Notes: a model not told the origin generated them from the letters alone. A DNA stretch of 64,000 bases from Branchiostoma belcheri (GCF_001625305.1 NW_017804353.1:298959-362958), one strand, 5' to 3'; positions 13,801 to 23,000 are shown, counted from the stretch's first letter. A program made the numbers and translations.

Positions 13801-16205
13801 TTGTACTGTACATTCTCCGCTTATCTGCTTACTAGTAGCACTTGGCAAGTTATAGGAAAGATTACAAGAGTTGAATACACAGTGAAACTGCACTGTGAAA
13901 ACACCAGTGGTCCAGGACATCCTTCCTGCTGTAGTGCTGACACATTTAACTGTGTGGGCCCAAGCGCTTTAGACATGAAGATGGCAATCTGTTATACACT
14001 GAGAGTGAGGGGAGGATATGTTTCCCAGCACAGTGTACCTGTTGTGTACTGCCGGGGTTATCTTGCTGACAACATTGTCTGCAGTTGTCCTCGAGAGACT
14101 GCAGCTGGAACTGCTTGAGCTCATCACAGGAGCTGCAGAGCAGGTTTGTGGTGAAGCCCAGGTCCTGGCACTTCTCTGAGGTGTACTCACACGTCACCAG
14201 GGTTAACTGCAATCAGATTTAAATATAGAATATTAGTGAGTGAGTGAGTGAGTGACTGACTGACTGTGTAAGTGAGTGTGTGTGTGTGTGTGTGAGTGAG
14301 TAAGTGAGTGAGTGAATAGTGTATGAGTGAGTATAGAGTGTGTGAGTGAGTATGAGTGTGCGAGTGAGTGATTGAATGAGTGAATGAGTGAGTGTGTGAG
14401 TGAGTGAGACAGGAGCTGCAGAGCAGGTTTGTGGTGAAGCCCAGGTCCTGGCACTTCTCTGAGGTGTACTCACAGGTAACCAGCGTTAACTGCAATCAGA
14501 TTAAAGTATAGACTATTAATTACTGAGTGAGTGAGACAGGAGCTGCGGAGGAGGTTTGTGGTGAAGCCCAGGTCTGGCACTTCTCTGATGTGTACTCACA
14601 CGTCACCAGGGTTAGCTGGGGGCATAGGAAAGCATGTAACGATAAATATACATTGTATAGCATATTAGTTACTGTGAAATATTTACTGTGTTTTTTGTGT
14701 GCACAGTCCTCATAGTTAGCTCGCAAACATGTGTTGTCCTAGCCGTGGCGACTCTTGATTCGGGCTTACATTGCATTACCCTCAGCAAGAGTCGTGGAAA
14801 GATCCATTGGCAGAACTGCACATTTCCCTTTGGCTGCACGATCCTCCGTTTTTGACCCGGTTTTTTGCTGTCTCGAGCTTCCCTACAATATAACTCCACA
14901 ATTGGCCGGGTTGCCGATGTTTAGATCAGCCTAAATATTCCACAGCGCGACAGAAAAGTAGTAAAATAGCTAGTCGGCACAAGCTGGCGGCCATCTTGGA
15001 TATAGTCGGGAATGTCCGCTACCGCCGTCGGGAACGCTCGGTAGCCTTTCCGGTTATAATCGGAGAGCTTTCGGTCGCGCTTCGGTAATCGTGACGCTAC
15101 CGAGCGTTCCCGACGGCAGTAGCGGACATTCCAAGATGGCCGCCAGCTTGTGCCGACTAGCTATTTTACTATTTTTCTGTCGCGCTGTGGAATATTTAGG
15201 CTGATCTAAACATCGGCAACCCGGCCAATTGTGGAGTTATATTGTAGGGAAGCTCGGGACAGCAAAAAACCGGGTCAAAAACGGAGGATCGTGCAGCCAA
15301 CGGGAAATGTGCAGTTCTGCCAATGGATCTTTCCACGACTCTTGCTGAGGGTAATGCAATGTAAGCCCGAATCAAGAGTCGCCACGGCTAGTGTTGTCCC
15401 AGGTATACGTGGGGTATTGAAAACGAAGAATTACATGGCACGATTCTCTGCACTGTTGTATTGTTTCAACTGTGAACTCAAAACTTAGTGGGTGCCTTCT
15501 TTCCTCCCTCCCACCATGAAAGAAAGTCCCCACAAAAGTACAGAACATTGTATAACGATTTCAGTGGTGTTCAGTCAGTATTCTTGTGACATGCAGTTTT
15601 TACGATGTCTTGTGAGGCTGAATTAGCCTATTTCCAGTATGTTTTGATCAAAGCTTCATAAAACTTTATGGTAAATTTCTAACGGAGGTAATTAACTTAT
15701 GAGAAAATTGTCAAAGATAGCCGGGACAAGGTGAGATTTAATGGCACTCTGAAAACTTCTAATTCCTTGCAGTATCAGTTTCAAACACTAGGAGCGCTCT
15801 TTTAAATGTACCCGGAAGTGTATCTAGATCAAGAGAAAAAGTATCCTAGTTTAGACGCAATGCCTTAACTACTAGTATATAAAACACTGATTCAGGGGGC
15901 ATATAGGCCTACACTCAGACACACAATTGACAAGTAGTATGCACGCTAAGGCTTCTAAACACTCGGTATTACTATTAGCATATGGTATAACGTTACTTAT
16001 ATCCACGTCATCGTGAAATTTGGGCCATTTTTTACGTTCTACTGCGTCCAAACAGAACCGGGTTGTCAAAATTAAACACTCATATCAATTACCACATCAC
16101 TACATACATGTAGGAATTGTCAGCAACTACTAAAGGGCGGAAAATAAGCAGAAAACTTACTAAAAAGAGAAGAACCAGCCACATAAAGTAACTGGCCGGC
16201 GCCAT
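1730..16205 (-). CDS. SELENOF: 15-kDa selenoprotein F (complete, 5 coding exons)
   Basis: SELENOF is an ER-lumen thioredoxin-like selenoprotein that binds UDP-glucose:glycoprotein glucosyltransferase and takes part in glycoprotein folding quality control. Five exons join in frame with GT-AG borders to give 152 residues (the human protein is about 165). Residues 1-21 form a hydrophobic signal peptide (MAPASYFMWLVLLFL, then LTLVTC). The Cys-rich UGGT-binding region follows, with the family's six cysteines (SEKC, NLLCSSC, DNCRQCC). Next come the redox motif VCG-Sec-KLGRWPQVQ, the segment SDRPKQFPGLKIK, and the C-terminal part with YVRGADPILKML and WNTDNVEEFLSEKLQKL. The coding lengths 45+168+64+50+132 sum to 153 codons, counting the internal TGA as Sec. 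The gene starts 719 bp from HS2ST1, which is divergent, as in human. I could not identify the required SECIS element in the 3' flank. The family assignment rests on clear similarity along the whole length. Confidence 0.96.
1965..2366 (+). mobile_element. tRNA-derived SINE (family A) with 24-bp target-site duplication
   Basis: The head has a tRNA-like A box (TGGCGCAATCGG) and B box (GGTTCGAACCC). The body contains GGGAAAGGCACTTTACACGA and ACTTTCCTCACTTCACTC, and the tail is (AAAAT)n. The element is flanked by a perfect 24-bp direct repeat at 1941-1964 and 2367-2390. It sits in SELENOF intron 4. The perfect TSD and intact promoter boxes suggest a recent insertion by LINE machinery. Confidence 0.93.
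3160..3262 (+). mobile_element. Probable non-LTR element 3' tail
   Basis: The sequence ends AACAACAATAAACCATTAC followed by an (ACT)n run, the layout of a retroposed 3' end. Its upstream limit is unclear. A possible coding-like stretch at 2650-2853 may or may not belong to it. Confidence 0.35.
3344..3413. repeat. Perfect 21-bp inverted repeat (hairpin)
   Basis: CAAGTCGATGGACAGAGATT(T) at 3344-3364 is exactly complementary to 3393-3413, separated by 28 bp. It is in SELENOF intron 4. No TSD was evident. Confidence 0.9.
3974..4023 (-). CDS. SELENOF: SELENOF exon 4
   Basis: This 50-bp exon follows acceptor TTTCCAG and precedes donor GTAAGA. It completes an Ala codon and encodes FVKSDRPKQFPGLKIK, matching the thioredoxin-like domain segment between the CGU motif and the last exon. 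It is separated from exon 3 by 9.35 kb of repeat-laden intron. Confidence 0.95.
4024..6150. other. SELENOF intron 3, proximal part
   Basis: This is non-coding as far as I can see. A retroposon-like tail (AATAATAATGATAACGTTTA, then a leftward body) begins near 4978. A palindromic ATGTACGTACAT stretch lies near 5881. Nothing else was recognised. Confidence 0.5.
6151..6359. mobile_element. MITE with TTACTGTAATTC termini
   Basis: The left end TTACTGTAATTC and the right end GAATTACAGTAA are inverted. The body is rich in CCGTGAA / TTCACTG words. A second copy lies at 22668-22865 in the HS2ST1 intron. No coding capacity. Confidence 0.8.
6463..6664. mobile_element. Harbinger-like MITE (GGCCACAGCAAGTAA ends)
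   Basis: Long inverted termini start TTAGGCCACAGCAAGTAA and end with the complement TTACTTGCTGTGGCCTAA, with GATGACATC inside each arm. A partial right arm of the same family lies at 7015-7095. The TTA/TAA borders resemble PIF/Harbinger 3-bp targets, but the class is inferred. Confidence 0.7.
6750..7110. mobile_element. Mixed MITE fragments
   Basis: Fragments of the family that carries GGGAAACAGGAAACACAACA and CCTAGGCCTAACGACATA (also at 7970-8220, 11585-11960 and 28130-30095) abut a right arm of the 6463-type MITE. A short (GA)n run lies near 6948. Confidence 0.6.
7285..7565. repeat. 146-bp tandem duplication
   Basis: A unit beginning GTTCCAGGTGACATTGGCCC at 7285 is repeated at 7431 with few changes. 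The second unit runs into a SINE B tRNA-like head, so the duplication includes part of that SINE. Confidence 0.9.
7505..7720 (+). mobile_element. tRNA-derived SINE (family B)
   Basis: A box TGGCCAAGTGGG and B box GAGTTCGATCCC are followed by the body CAAAGACTTTAAAAATGGTA and CTGCTTAGCACTC, shared with 40536-40800 and 13497-13725. Confidence 0.8.
8226..8613. mobile_element. Harbinger-like MITE (GGCCACA ends), copy 1
   Basis: Inverted arms TTAGGCCACA...AATTTAATTTGTTGGTTCTC and the complement ending GTGTGGCCTTA are flanked by TTA on both sides. The body has CAACAGTTGAGGAAA-type words shared with 37205-37582. Confidence 0.8.
8614..10430. other. SELENOF intron 3, central part
   Basis: An AT-rich intron with no recognised gene. 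The short open frames here lack any family signature. No tandem or inverted structure of note was seen. Confidence 0.5.
10440..10620 (+). mobile_element. Possible retroposon 3' end
   Basis: The stretch ends GAGCAATAAAGTTGATTTGA with a (TTGAT)n-like tail, as in many non-LTR element 3' ends. No coding part is recognisable. Confidence 0.3.
11585..11960. mobile_element. MITE of the AGGAAACACAACA family
   Basis: The element shares TGTTGTGTTTCCTGTTTC at its left side, the GACATTTGCAATCTCTAGTG interior, and GGAAACAGGAAACA at the right with 28130-30095 copies. Its right arm is interrupted by the SINE at 11968-12168. Confidence 0.65.
11968..12168 (+). mobile_element. SINE family A, nested in a MITE
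   Basis: B box GGTTCGAGTCC and body GGAAGGCACTTAACACGACT are present, and the A-box part is deleted. ACAGGAAACA occurs on both sides, as a 10-bp duplication of the host MITE. Confidence 0.8.
12400..12975. repeat. About 400-bp spaced duplication
   Basis: The blocks at 12405-12565 and 12800-12975 share CGCCTGGAGGAAG / TGCCTGGAGGAAG, GATGGAAGGACTGGATGTTT and GGTTGACTGGCCA. A SINE A fragment (minus strand, about 12711-12800) lies between them. Confidence 0.8.
13221..13310 (-). mobile_element. SINE family A fragment
   Basis: CACCTGGGTAGAGTGAGGAA and GTCTAGCCAGGAATGGAACC are the reverse of the SINE A body and B box. It lies about 60 bp past the SELENOF exon 3 donor. Confidence 0.75.
13374..13437 (-). 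CDS. SELENOF: SELENOF exon 3 with selenocysteine codon
   Basis: This 64-bp exon lies between acceptor CTTCCAG and donor GTATGT. It encodes LFPGALLEVCG, then TGA (plus-strand 13402-13404), then KLGRWPQVQ and the first base of an Ala codon completed by exon 4. The TGA sits exactly where the family carries Sec in its Cys-Gly-Sec motif, so it is read as Sec and not as a stop. The exon is too short and too interrupted to appear as a conventional open frame. Confidence 0.95.
13402..13404 (-). other. SELENOF: Selenocysteine (UGA recoding) codon
   Basis: This in-frame TGA lies between Cys-Gly and Lys-Leu-Gly-Arg. It is the only internal stop in an otherwise intact 152-residue frame and coincides with the family's Sec position. 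Recoding needs a 3' UTR SECIS, which I could not find with confidence. Confidence 0.93.
13497..13725 (+). mobile_element. SINE family B, diverged
   Basis: The block GGGTTTGATTCAAAC (degraded B box), CTGCTAAGCACTGG and TGTGGCCCAAGGGCTTTAGA matches 40536-40800. A more diverged copy follows at 13775-14012, reaching almost to the SELENOF exon 2 donor. Confidence 0.75.
14039..14206 (-). CDS. SELENOF: SELENOF exon 2 (Cys-rich UGGT-binding region)
   Basis: This 168-bp exon runs phase 0 to phase 0. It begins after the acceptor TTGCAG and ends CAG before the donor GTACAC. It encodes LTLVTCEYTSEKCQ through CRQCCQQDNPGSTQQ, including the NLLCSSC and CRQCC cysteine clusters typical of SELENOF. Two truncated copies of its 5' half lie just upstream in transcription order, at 14411-14510 and 14536-14615. 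Only this copy continues to a donor. Confidence 0.95.
14229..14410. repeat. (TGAG)n-type microsatellite
   Basis: An imperfect run of GAGT/TGAG/TGTG units fills about 180 bp between the true SELENOF exon 2 and its first truncated copy. The copies themselves end in the same CTCA motif, so the microsatellite marks the duplication junctions. Confidence 0.95.
14402..14620 (-). pseudogene. Two truncated SELENOF exon 2 copies
   Basis: Copy one (14411-14510) repeats the acceptor and the codons LTLVTCEYTSEKCQDLGFTT through CSSC, then runs into a CTCA-rich simple repeat instead of the DELKQ codons. Copy two (14536-14615) is similar but has a one-base deletion after KCQ, which breaks the frame. Neither has a donor, so neither can replace the 14039-14206 exon. 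Both keep acceptor-like sequences, which could compete in splicing. Confidence 0.9.
14740..15390. mobile_element. 651-bp foldback element with ~300-bp arms and 9-bp TSD
   Basis: Arms 14740-15045 and 15096-15390 are almost perfect inverted complements around a 50-bp loop. They start TAGCCGTGGCGACTC. The 9-bp direct repeat GTGTTGTCC flanks the element at 14731-14739 and 15391-15399. The 9-bp TSD and long TIRs point to the Mutator-like superfamily (inference). Each arm carries the same outward open frame of about 50 codons, which is probably just arm sequence. It sits in SELENOF intron 1. Confidence 0.92.
15400..16160. other. SELENOF intron 1, proximal part
   Basis: Low-complexity-free intron sequence next to exon 1. 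No repeat or gene was recognised. Confidence 0.5.
16161..16205 (-). CDS. SELENOF: SELENOF exon 1 (signal peptide)
   Basis: The exon encodes 15 residues, MAPASYFMWLVLLFL, and ends in phase 0 before the donor GTAAGT. The start ATG (16203-16205 on the plus strand) is embedded in AAGATGGCGCC, a YY1-type initiator context. Joined to exon 2 it makes a signal peptide of ordinary length. No better upstream start was seen. Confidence 0.9.
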
Positions 16206-16924
16206 CTTGCTCTGAAGCGGATATTGGGAGATACCAATTAGAAAAAGGGTACAGATTGTTAGAAATCACTTGTAAAATGTTCAAGTGATACAAGAAAGAC
16301 GAAAAACAAAAACGATTTAAGGACACTAACACATCTATTTTAATTTTGGTCATGAAGTTTTGTAAAATTGAACATGAGTCTTCTTTAATTTAATTGTGAC
16401 GAAGGCTCAACGGACAATATCACCCCTATTGCAAATGAGATTTACCGTGTCAATATCATCAACTTCATTTTCAGCTGTGTGAAACATTTTCTTGGCAGCT
16501 GTATCGAGTAACACCTGCGTAGCTGTCAAACATTGACTTTCACATCGCTAGAAGATCCCGATACGCGTACAAAATAACATTCTCTGAGTCTACCGAGTTT
16601 TGCCGAAGTTGAAAAATTATAATTTTTTCTTTCCGCCCGATTTCTCTCGCGAGATCTGAGACGAGCCGCACCGTGACCCAAAACAGTGGGATTCCACTTC
16701 CGGTTTTCGAGATGACCTGAGAAAAGACGGCAGTACAGCCGCCGTGCAGCACACAGCAACACTCTAGTCTAGCTACTGACTCTTTCCTCCAACTTCTCGG
16801 CGCTCTAGCTGCGAACAAAGACGGGAACATTGCCGTCCAGGCGGGCCCCAGTCCCGCTAGTTCCCTTGCCAGTGCCGACGTCCCCGCTAGGAAAGAGGCT
16901 TCGGCCGGGGAGCTAGGAGCTTCT
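16206..16924. promoter_or_regulatory. Bidirectional SELENOF/HS2ST1 promoter
   Basis: The 719 bp between the two start codons are free of recognisable repeats and become GC-richer toward HS2ST1. Visible motifs are a YY1-type AAGATGGCGCC on the minus strand over the SELENOF start (16198-16208), a perfect TCTCGCGAGA palindrome at 16645-16654, and an ETS-type CCACTTCCGG at 16694-16703. These three motif classes are typical of TATA-less, broadly active divergent promoters in chordates. No TATA box was noted. An in-frame TGA at 16718-16720 followed by no other ATG supports 16925 as the HS2ST1 start. The motif functions are inferred. Confidence 0.75.
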
Positions 16925-17045
16925 ATGGGGTTCTCACGTACCATGCAGACCAGGTATCAGCTGCTGATGGCGCTACTGTTTGTAGCTGCCATCATATACT
17001 TGGAGAATCAGATCCAGCGACTGGAGGCGGCCAGGGACAAAATGG
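16925..17045 (+). CDS. HS2ST1: HS2ST1 exon 1 (cytoplasmic tail, TM anchor, stem)
   Basis: The exon encodes 40 residues plus one base and ends before donor GTGAGT. MGFSRTM and LENQIQRLEAARDKM align in position and character with the vertebrate enzyme's N terminus. Residues YQLLMALLFVAAIIYL form the type II signal anchor, with basic residues on its cytoplasmic side. ATG 16925 is the first ATG after an in-frame stop at 16718. Confidence 0.93.
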
Positions 17046-20000
17046 GTGAGTACCACGCAATGTTGTAGACTCTATGGTTCTTGACTGTCCCCCACAGTTG
17101 ATTGAAAGTACTAGGAAAGGAAGACACGTTGCTTTTTGTCTTGAGTGCTGATGGTGCTACTGTACTAGGAGAATCAGATCCAGCGCTTGGAGGCGGCCAG
17201 GGACAAGATAAGCAAGTACCATGCAGTGTTTGCTTGTCCCCACATCACTGTTGATAGAAAATAGTAGGCAAGGAAGACACGTTGCTTTTTGTTTTGAGTG
17301 CTGAAGGTGCTACAGTTTATAGCTGCCATCATCTACTAGGAGAAACAGATCCAGCGCTTGGAAGTGGCCAGGGACAAGATGGATAAGTTATGGTTTGATC
17401 CCCATGCTGTGTTGTAGACAGTCCCCTAGTATGTTGATATAAGTTACAATGTAGATATAACATTAAACAATGCATATAGTAGGCAAGGAAGACACGTTGC
17501 TCTCAAATTTGTTTTGAATGCCATTTTTTGGTCGTAGAATGTTGATCTGATGATGATGAAGATGCAGGGACAAGATAAGTTTGGTTAGATCCCCGTGCAG
17601 TGTTGTAGTCTCTACAGTGCTTGACTGTCTCTGTAACACTGTTGATATAGAATAGTAGACAAGGAAGACACCGTTCATGCTTACTAGTATAAACCTGCCT
17701 TTCTCCTGCAAGTCTCTAGTGTCACTGACAGAAGGTAGTGAATGCTAGCTGAAACGTCTGACCGTTTCCAAAATCATTATCCAGTTGCTCGAGTAACTGT
17801 TTTTTGCTGTATCTTATTACCTGGATGTCTAACCCTCACCGATGTATCAGGGAAGACACTTGACTCTTTGTTTTGAATGCCGTCTGGTGGTAGAAATGTT
17901 GAGAATGATAATGAAGATACCAGGACAGCATCCAGGTTTCTTACTCTTTAGGATCATATTTGTGAAGGAAGTGTGGTATCAGACCTTACAGGATGTGCCT
18001 TGTGCCTTATCCTTTAATTAAGGTCACGGAAATGTCTCATCCGGTGATAACGAAAAATACTATATCTTCAGTCTTGTAGACTTGAGGTTGTGACTTGCAG
18101 TTTTGTAGATGAGAATGGTTTTTATTTATTGGTTTGGCAGTTCAATCCTCACAGCCAGGGCTAGCCATGGCCAGTGGCTATTACACAAATTGTATTATTA
18201 CAAAGGGCTTGCCCTGCTGGCAAGATATGACAAAACATTACGGCAACATATAAGGTGGCTTAACAATCTACAAAACTAGATGAGAATGATACATGGAAAA
18301 TTAGCTTTATCATCAAGTCATGTCAGTGAAGTGTCAACAATGCTAATTCATCTATTTATTCATTTATCCATCTAGAAATCTTGGATACATATGGATAGTC
18401 CCTCCTGCCAGAAATGCTGATATTCGTGTTTAAAAAAATGTACCAGTTCTTCAAATATGGTGAAAAAAGTTATAATTTTCCAGAGGAACATCCATGATCA
18501 GATTCATAAGATAACAAAATTTATTACTCCAGAAAATATCAATAACTCTACATCTAGAGTGATATTAGGACGCATTAGGGTAAAACATAAGCCTTCAATA
18601 TGTGTATATGAGGGATTTATTGAAAAAATGAAATATCAGAACATTATTACTATATCATACCATCTACCGGCTTACTCAATATTCAGCAAAATCCATTTTA
18701 TCTCTTGGGCTAACGGTGTTCGATACTCTTATGAGCTAGACAGAGTGAGCGGGGATACCTGCGCCCATGTAGCTTCATCAAACATGGAGCCTATAATCCC
18801 CCCCCATCTACATCACCCGGGTGGTATAACCCAAGGTTAAGACCCCTGGTTGGATGCCTTTGATGTTCCCTTAGTCCTAGCTTTTTGCTGTGAGTTGGGT
18901 GGCCGAGTATGGGGTCAACACATGCCTTATTCAAATGGTAATATAGATTTGGAATACAGAGTGGAGAGGGGTTAATGTTGGTACTATCCATTTGTGCCCT
19001 CTTGATGTGTATTTTCTGTGAGTGAATTTTAAAGTTAGGGCTATGTTCCTTACACCTATACACAAGTTGTACCTGTACCTGCAAAATTATTAAGGTACAG
19101 GTCTGGACCTGAACGAAATAAAACAGAAAGCAGACACCATCTTTACAATGAAGATACTACGTATACGTAGTACTAGGTAAATTGCATCTCAAAGGTGACA
19201 ATGTTGTCAAATTTACTAGTAGTACAACTTGAGTTTTAAAATCAAGGAGGTTTTTGAAGCCCTTGGAGAAACCCTCAAAGATAGCAATTTACCAGTAAAA
19301 AGATAGTTATATGGATTGTTTAACTTACAAATGATTGGCCCAACTTGTGTATGTACAGGTTCATTTTGTACACCTATCATTTCTTTAGGTACACAGCTCG
19401 AGTAGTCAACACCAAATTTTAGCCACCGTAGCAGGCTTATAGAACTGGGGGTTTGGTGGTCTTCGGCTGTTTTCTGATTAGCCTCCGTAGCAGGCTTTAG
19501 AACTGGGGGTTTGGTGGTCTTCGGCTGTTTTCTGATTAGCCCAGTTCTAAAACGGGGGTATTTCAACCAGACTGGCTATGTTGTACTCTATATGCAATCA
19601 GAAAATAGCACATAAAAGCCCCCAAAGATCATGAAGAGCCCCAAAACCCCCCAGTTTTTGGTATGCTATGGAGGCTACTTTTACTGCCTGTCAAGTCCGA
19701 GTCTGCCTTCTCTCAGTATTCCTGAGCCTCCATCACCCTTTGATGGGTCTGATTCTAATTACCAGTAATAAAAGCCAATTTATATGAGGGGAAGTCGATT
19801 ACGAGATAATGGAGCATGTCAGGAAATATGCAAATTCGCTTCCTGCCACAACCCCTTAGCAAGGCTATGCTAAAAGCTTTGACTTTTATTTTCAGTGGAA
19901 GAAAAAAAGGAAATTGTTTGGAATACAGTAACTTACAGGTGAATACTAGAATACTAGTACCCTTGCACTGTAGGGATATCAGTTGCAAATTGTGCAGTAG

Positions 20001-23000
20001 CCTACTAGTACCTTGTTTGTAATAGTTACCAGTACTCAATTTCCAGGCCCTTAGTAAGTCTATGCTTAAAAGCTTTGACTTTTATTTTCAGTGGGAGAAA
20101 AGTATAAGACAAATTGTATGGTGGCCAGTTCTCAAATACAGTTAACTTACTAAAAGTTACAGGTCAATATTAGAATAACCATGTACTGTAGGGTAACATC
20201 AATGATTATTGCATATTGTGTAGTATCGAAATTAGCACAATTCACCAGCCTTGCATGAATATGCAAATAATAGTTACCAGTGCTCATTTTCCAGGCCCTT
20301 AAGTCTATGCTAATACTGTAATAGCCTCGACTTTAATTTTAAATGGAAGAAAAAAATACTAGTATTATAATAATTTACTATAAAGAAAATTATAGAGAGG
20401 TCAGTTCTCAAAAACAAACTGATATAATATTAGCTTATAGGTCAATAAATGTATTGGAATACCGACTTAAGGTCAACAATTGCATATTATACAGCATTAA
20501 ATGCACAATCAATTGGCCCTGCATGAATATGCGAATAATAGTTACCGGTACTCATTTTCTAGGCCAATGTGTTTCTCCAAAGGGTACTGTAAATTCATTA
20601 ATTTTAGCTGGGATTTTAATTTTGTGGTAAAAGAGGTTTATGCAGGTGTTCACAATTCAAACATCTCTATTTCAAGTATTTGTACAGATTTATACCACAG
20701 AAACAATATTTGCAGCATCAATTCATGATTAAAATTTTTGTAGTAATAGTAGAGAAGTCACCACAAGAATAAAACTATAGCAAACATTTTAAGACTTACA
20801 GTACTTTATATACTAGTAGTTAAACCCACAAAATGATGCGTAAAAAGATATTTGGCCCTTAGCCGTTTTGCAAAGTGTCTATAAACGGCTGGCAACTCAG
20901 AGTCTATGAAGTTATAGGCCCTTATTCACCGTAATGTAATAGCTTTAAACATCTTACCCACAGTAAAGCGCAGGAGATATGGATCAGGTAACAAGGTCTA
21001 TGATGGAAGTGACCTGACATTGCCTAGTGATGTGGTTAGTGTAGTGCTGTATACCGGTTCACTGGACTGNNNNNNNNNNNNNNNNNNNNNNNNNNNNNNN
21101 NNNNNNNNNNNNNNNNNNNNNNNNNNNNNNNNNNNNNNNNNNNNNNNNNNNNNNNNNNNNNNNNNNNNNNNNNNNNNNNNNNNNNNNNNNNNNNNNNNNN
21201 NNNNNNNNNNNNNNNCATAAACATGGAGGCCGGTACTTGACGATGCCCGATGGCAATGTTTTCTCGTTTTGCAGCAAAGATTTTACAATCTACGGAAAGT
21301 TTTAGGTGGTTTGAAAAGAAAAGGGGTATGTGAAATGGTCTTTAATTTTATGGTAATAAGTCCGGACTCGGTTCTTGACTTTTAGGTTTTTTTGGACTTG
21401 AACCTAAACATTCTTACAAGTCCGGATCCAAGTCCAGTGAACCGGTATGCATCACTAGTACCAAGATGTATTATTTCCACAACACATTTGGGTGAAACAC
21501 TTGCCACATAATTACAGAGGCTGACACATGACAATTCCCATTAGCAATATTTTCTTCACTTTGCAACTTACAAATTTTTCGATTAATGGATGGTGGTGTA
21601 CAAGGAAAAAAAGGAATGTGACAAGATTTTGTATTTTGCAAGTCTGGAACTGGTTCCCAACGGTCAGTTATTTTTTTGAACCTGAACATTTTTACAAGTA
21701 CGTAACCAGTCCAGCGAACCAGTACACAGCACTAGGTGTGGGTTAAGTAAGAACCAGGCTGATGGGATTTTTCCATTTTGTTCAGTCTAGACTCTAATGT
21801 CGCTGCTATTAGCGATGAAACCTGATATACAATAACATATGCATTGGTAGATGTTATGTGTAAACTTTGATTGTGTGTATAATATTTACGGTTTTAGAAA
21901 ACCAACTGTCTTGTAGTGGTAGTTTTTGATTTATGATGTAGCAGTACCATCAATCATGATGAAATACATGACGTGAAGATTTTCAAATGATTTTGGAAGT
22001 TTCATATTACAAAATACACCAATTAATAACACTAATCAGGGGTTTTTCTAGAAAAATTTAGCATGAGGGAGCAGATCGCAAGCATGGCAAGTAGCAAGGC
22101 GACCGAGGGGGGATTTTTTAATAAGAGTAACACAGTTTGTAATGCTAGAATGCATTGTTGTATTGTTTTTACATCTTTACTGGAAAAAGATCATTTTGAG
22201 AAAGACTAAACGGTTTGTAAATAGCCACATTGGGTTCAATTTCAAAATTGGTATGAGAGAGCTGGCTGGTTACATGAGGGAGCAGCTCCCTTATTCCCCT
22301 GTTTAGAAAAACCCCTGCTAATTATATAATTAGCTGTATTTCCTTCCAATTTTCTATTTCTTTAATCAGAATGGAATGGTCATTGGTGAAATGCACCAAA
22401 ATTGTTCAAGATATTCCTTTATCATAGCCCAATTAAAAATATCAAATGTTAATTAAGACATAAAAATTTAAAGCAGATATGGTAAGTAATCTCTCTTGGT
22501 CCTTGCTAGTGTGATGTTTACAGAAATCCACACTGCTGTGTTGGATACAGGGTATTAGTGTTGCAGCAATCCGATTTTGGTAATTACATTTGGGATGGAA
22601 TTGAGTCTTGCTGGGAACTACTGTTCTACTAATAAAGCCAAAAGGTATTATTTGAACTGTTAGCTAATACTGTAATTCCTGATTTTTTTCACGGTACTTT
22701 TATATTCACTGTTTTCACAGTCACTTCTGTATCATGAACTTATTCCTGGACTTTCTTTTTCCTGCATCTGTCTCCACCGAGAACATATAATATAGTTCCC
22801 TGAACATGTCCATTTTTCTCAGACTGTGAAATTTTGCTACCGCGAACGTTAAGTGAATTACAGTACCTTGAAAGGTTAAGAAAAAAAGAAAGGTATCAGA
22901 TTCTGTTCGATAGCCATAAGGGTAGTGTCTTCGGCACTGTGAGTATTGGAAGGTTGAGCTCAGTTGCCTTTTACATGTACATCACTACATGTACATGTTT

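Noticed and set aside
14669-15488. Mirror open frames in the foldback arms as a duplicated gene
   Set aside because: They are the same arm sequence read outward on each strand. No protein family was recognised.
16540-16944. 134-codon minus-strand frame over the promoter
   Set aside because: It runs antisense through the GC-rich promoter and HS2ST1 exon 1 start. Such frames are expected by composition.
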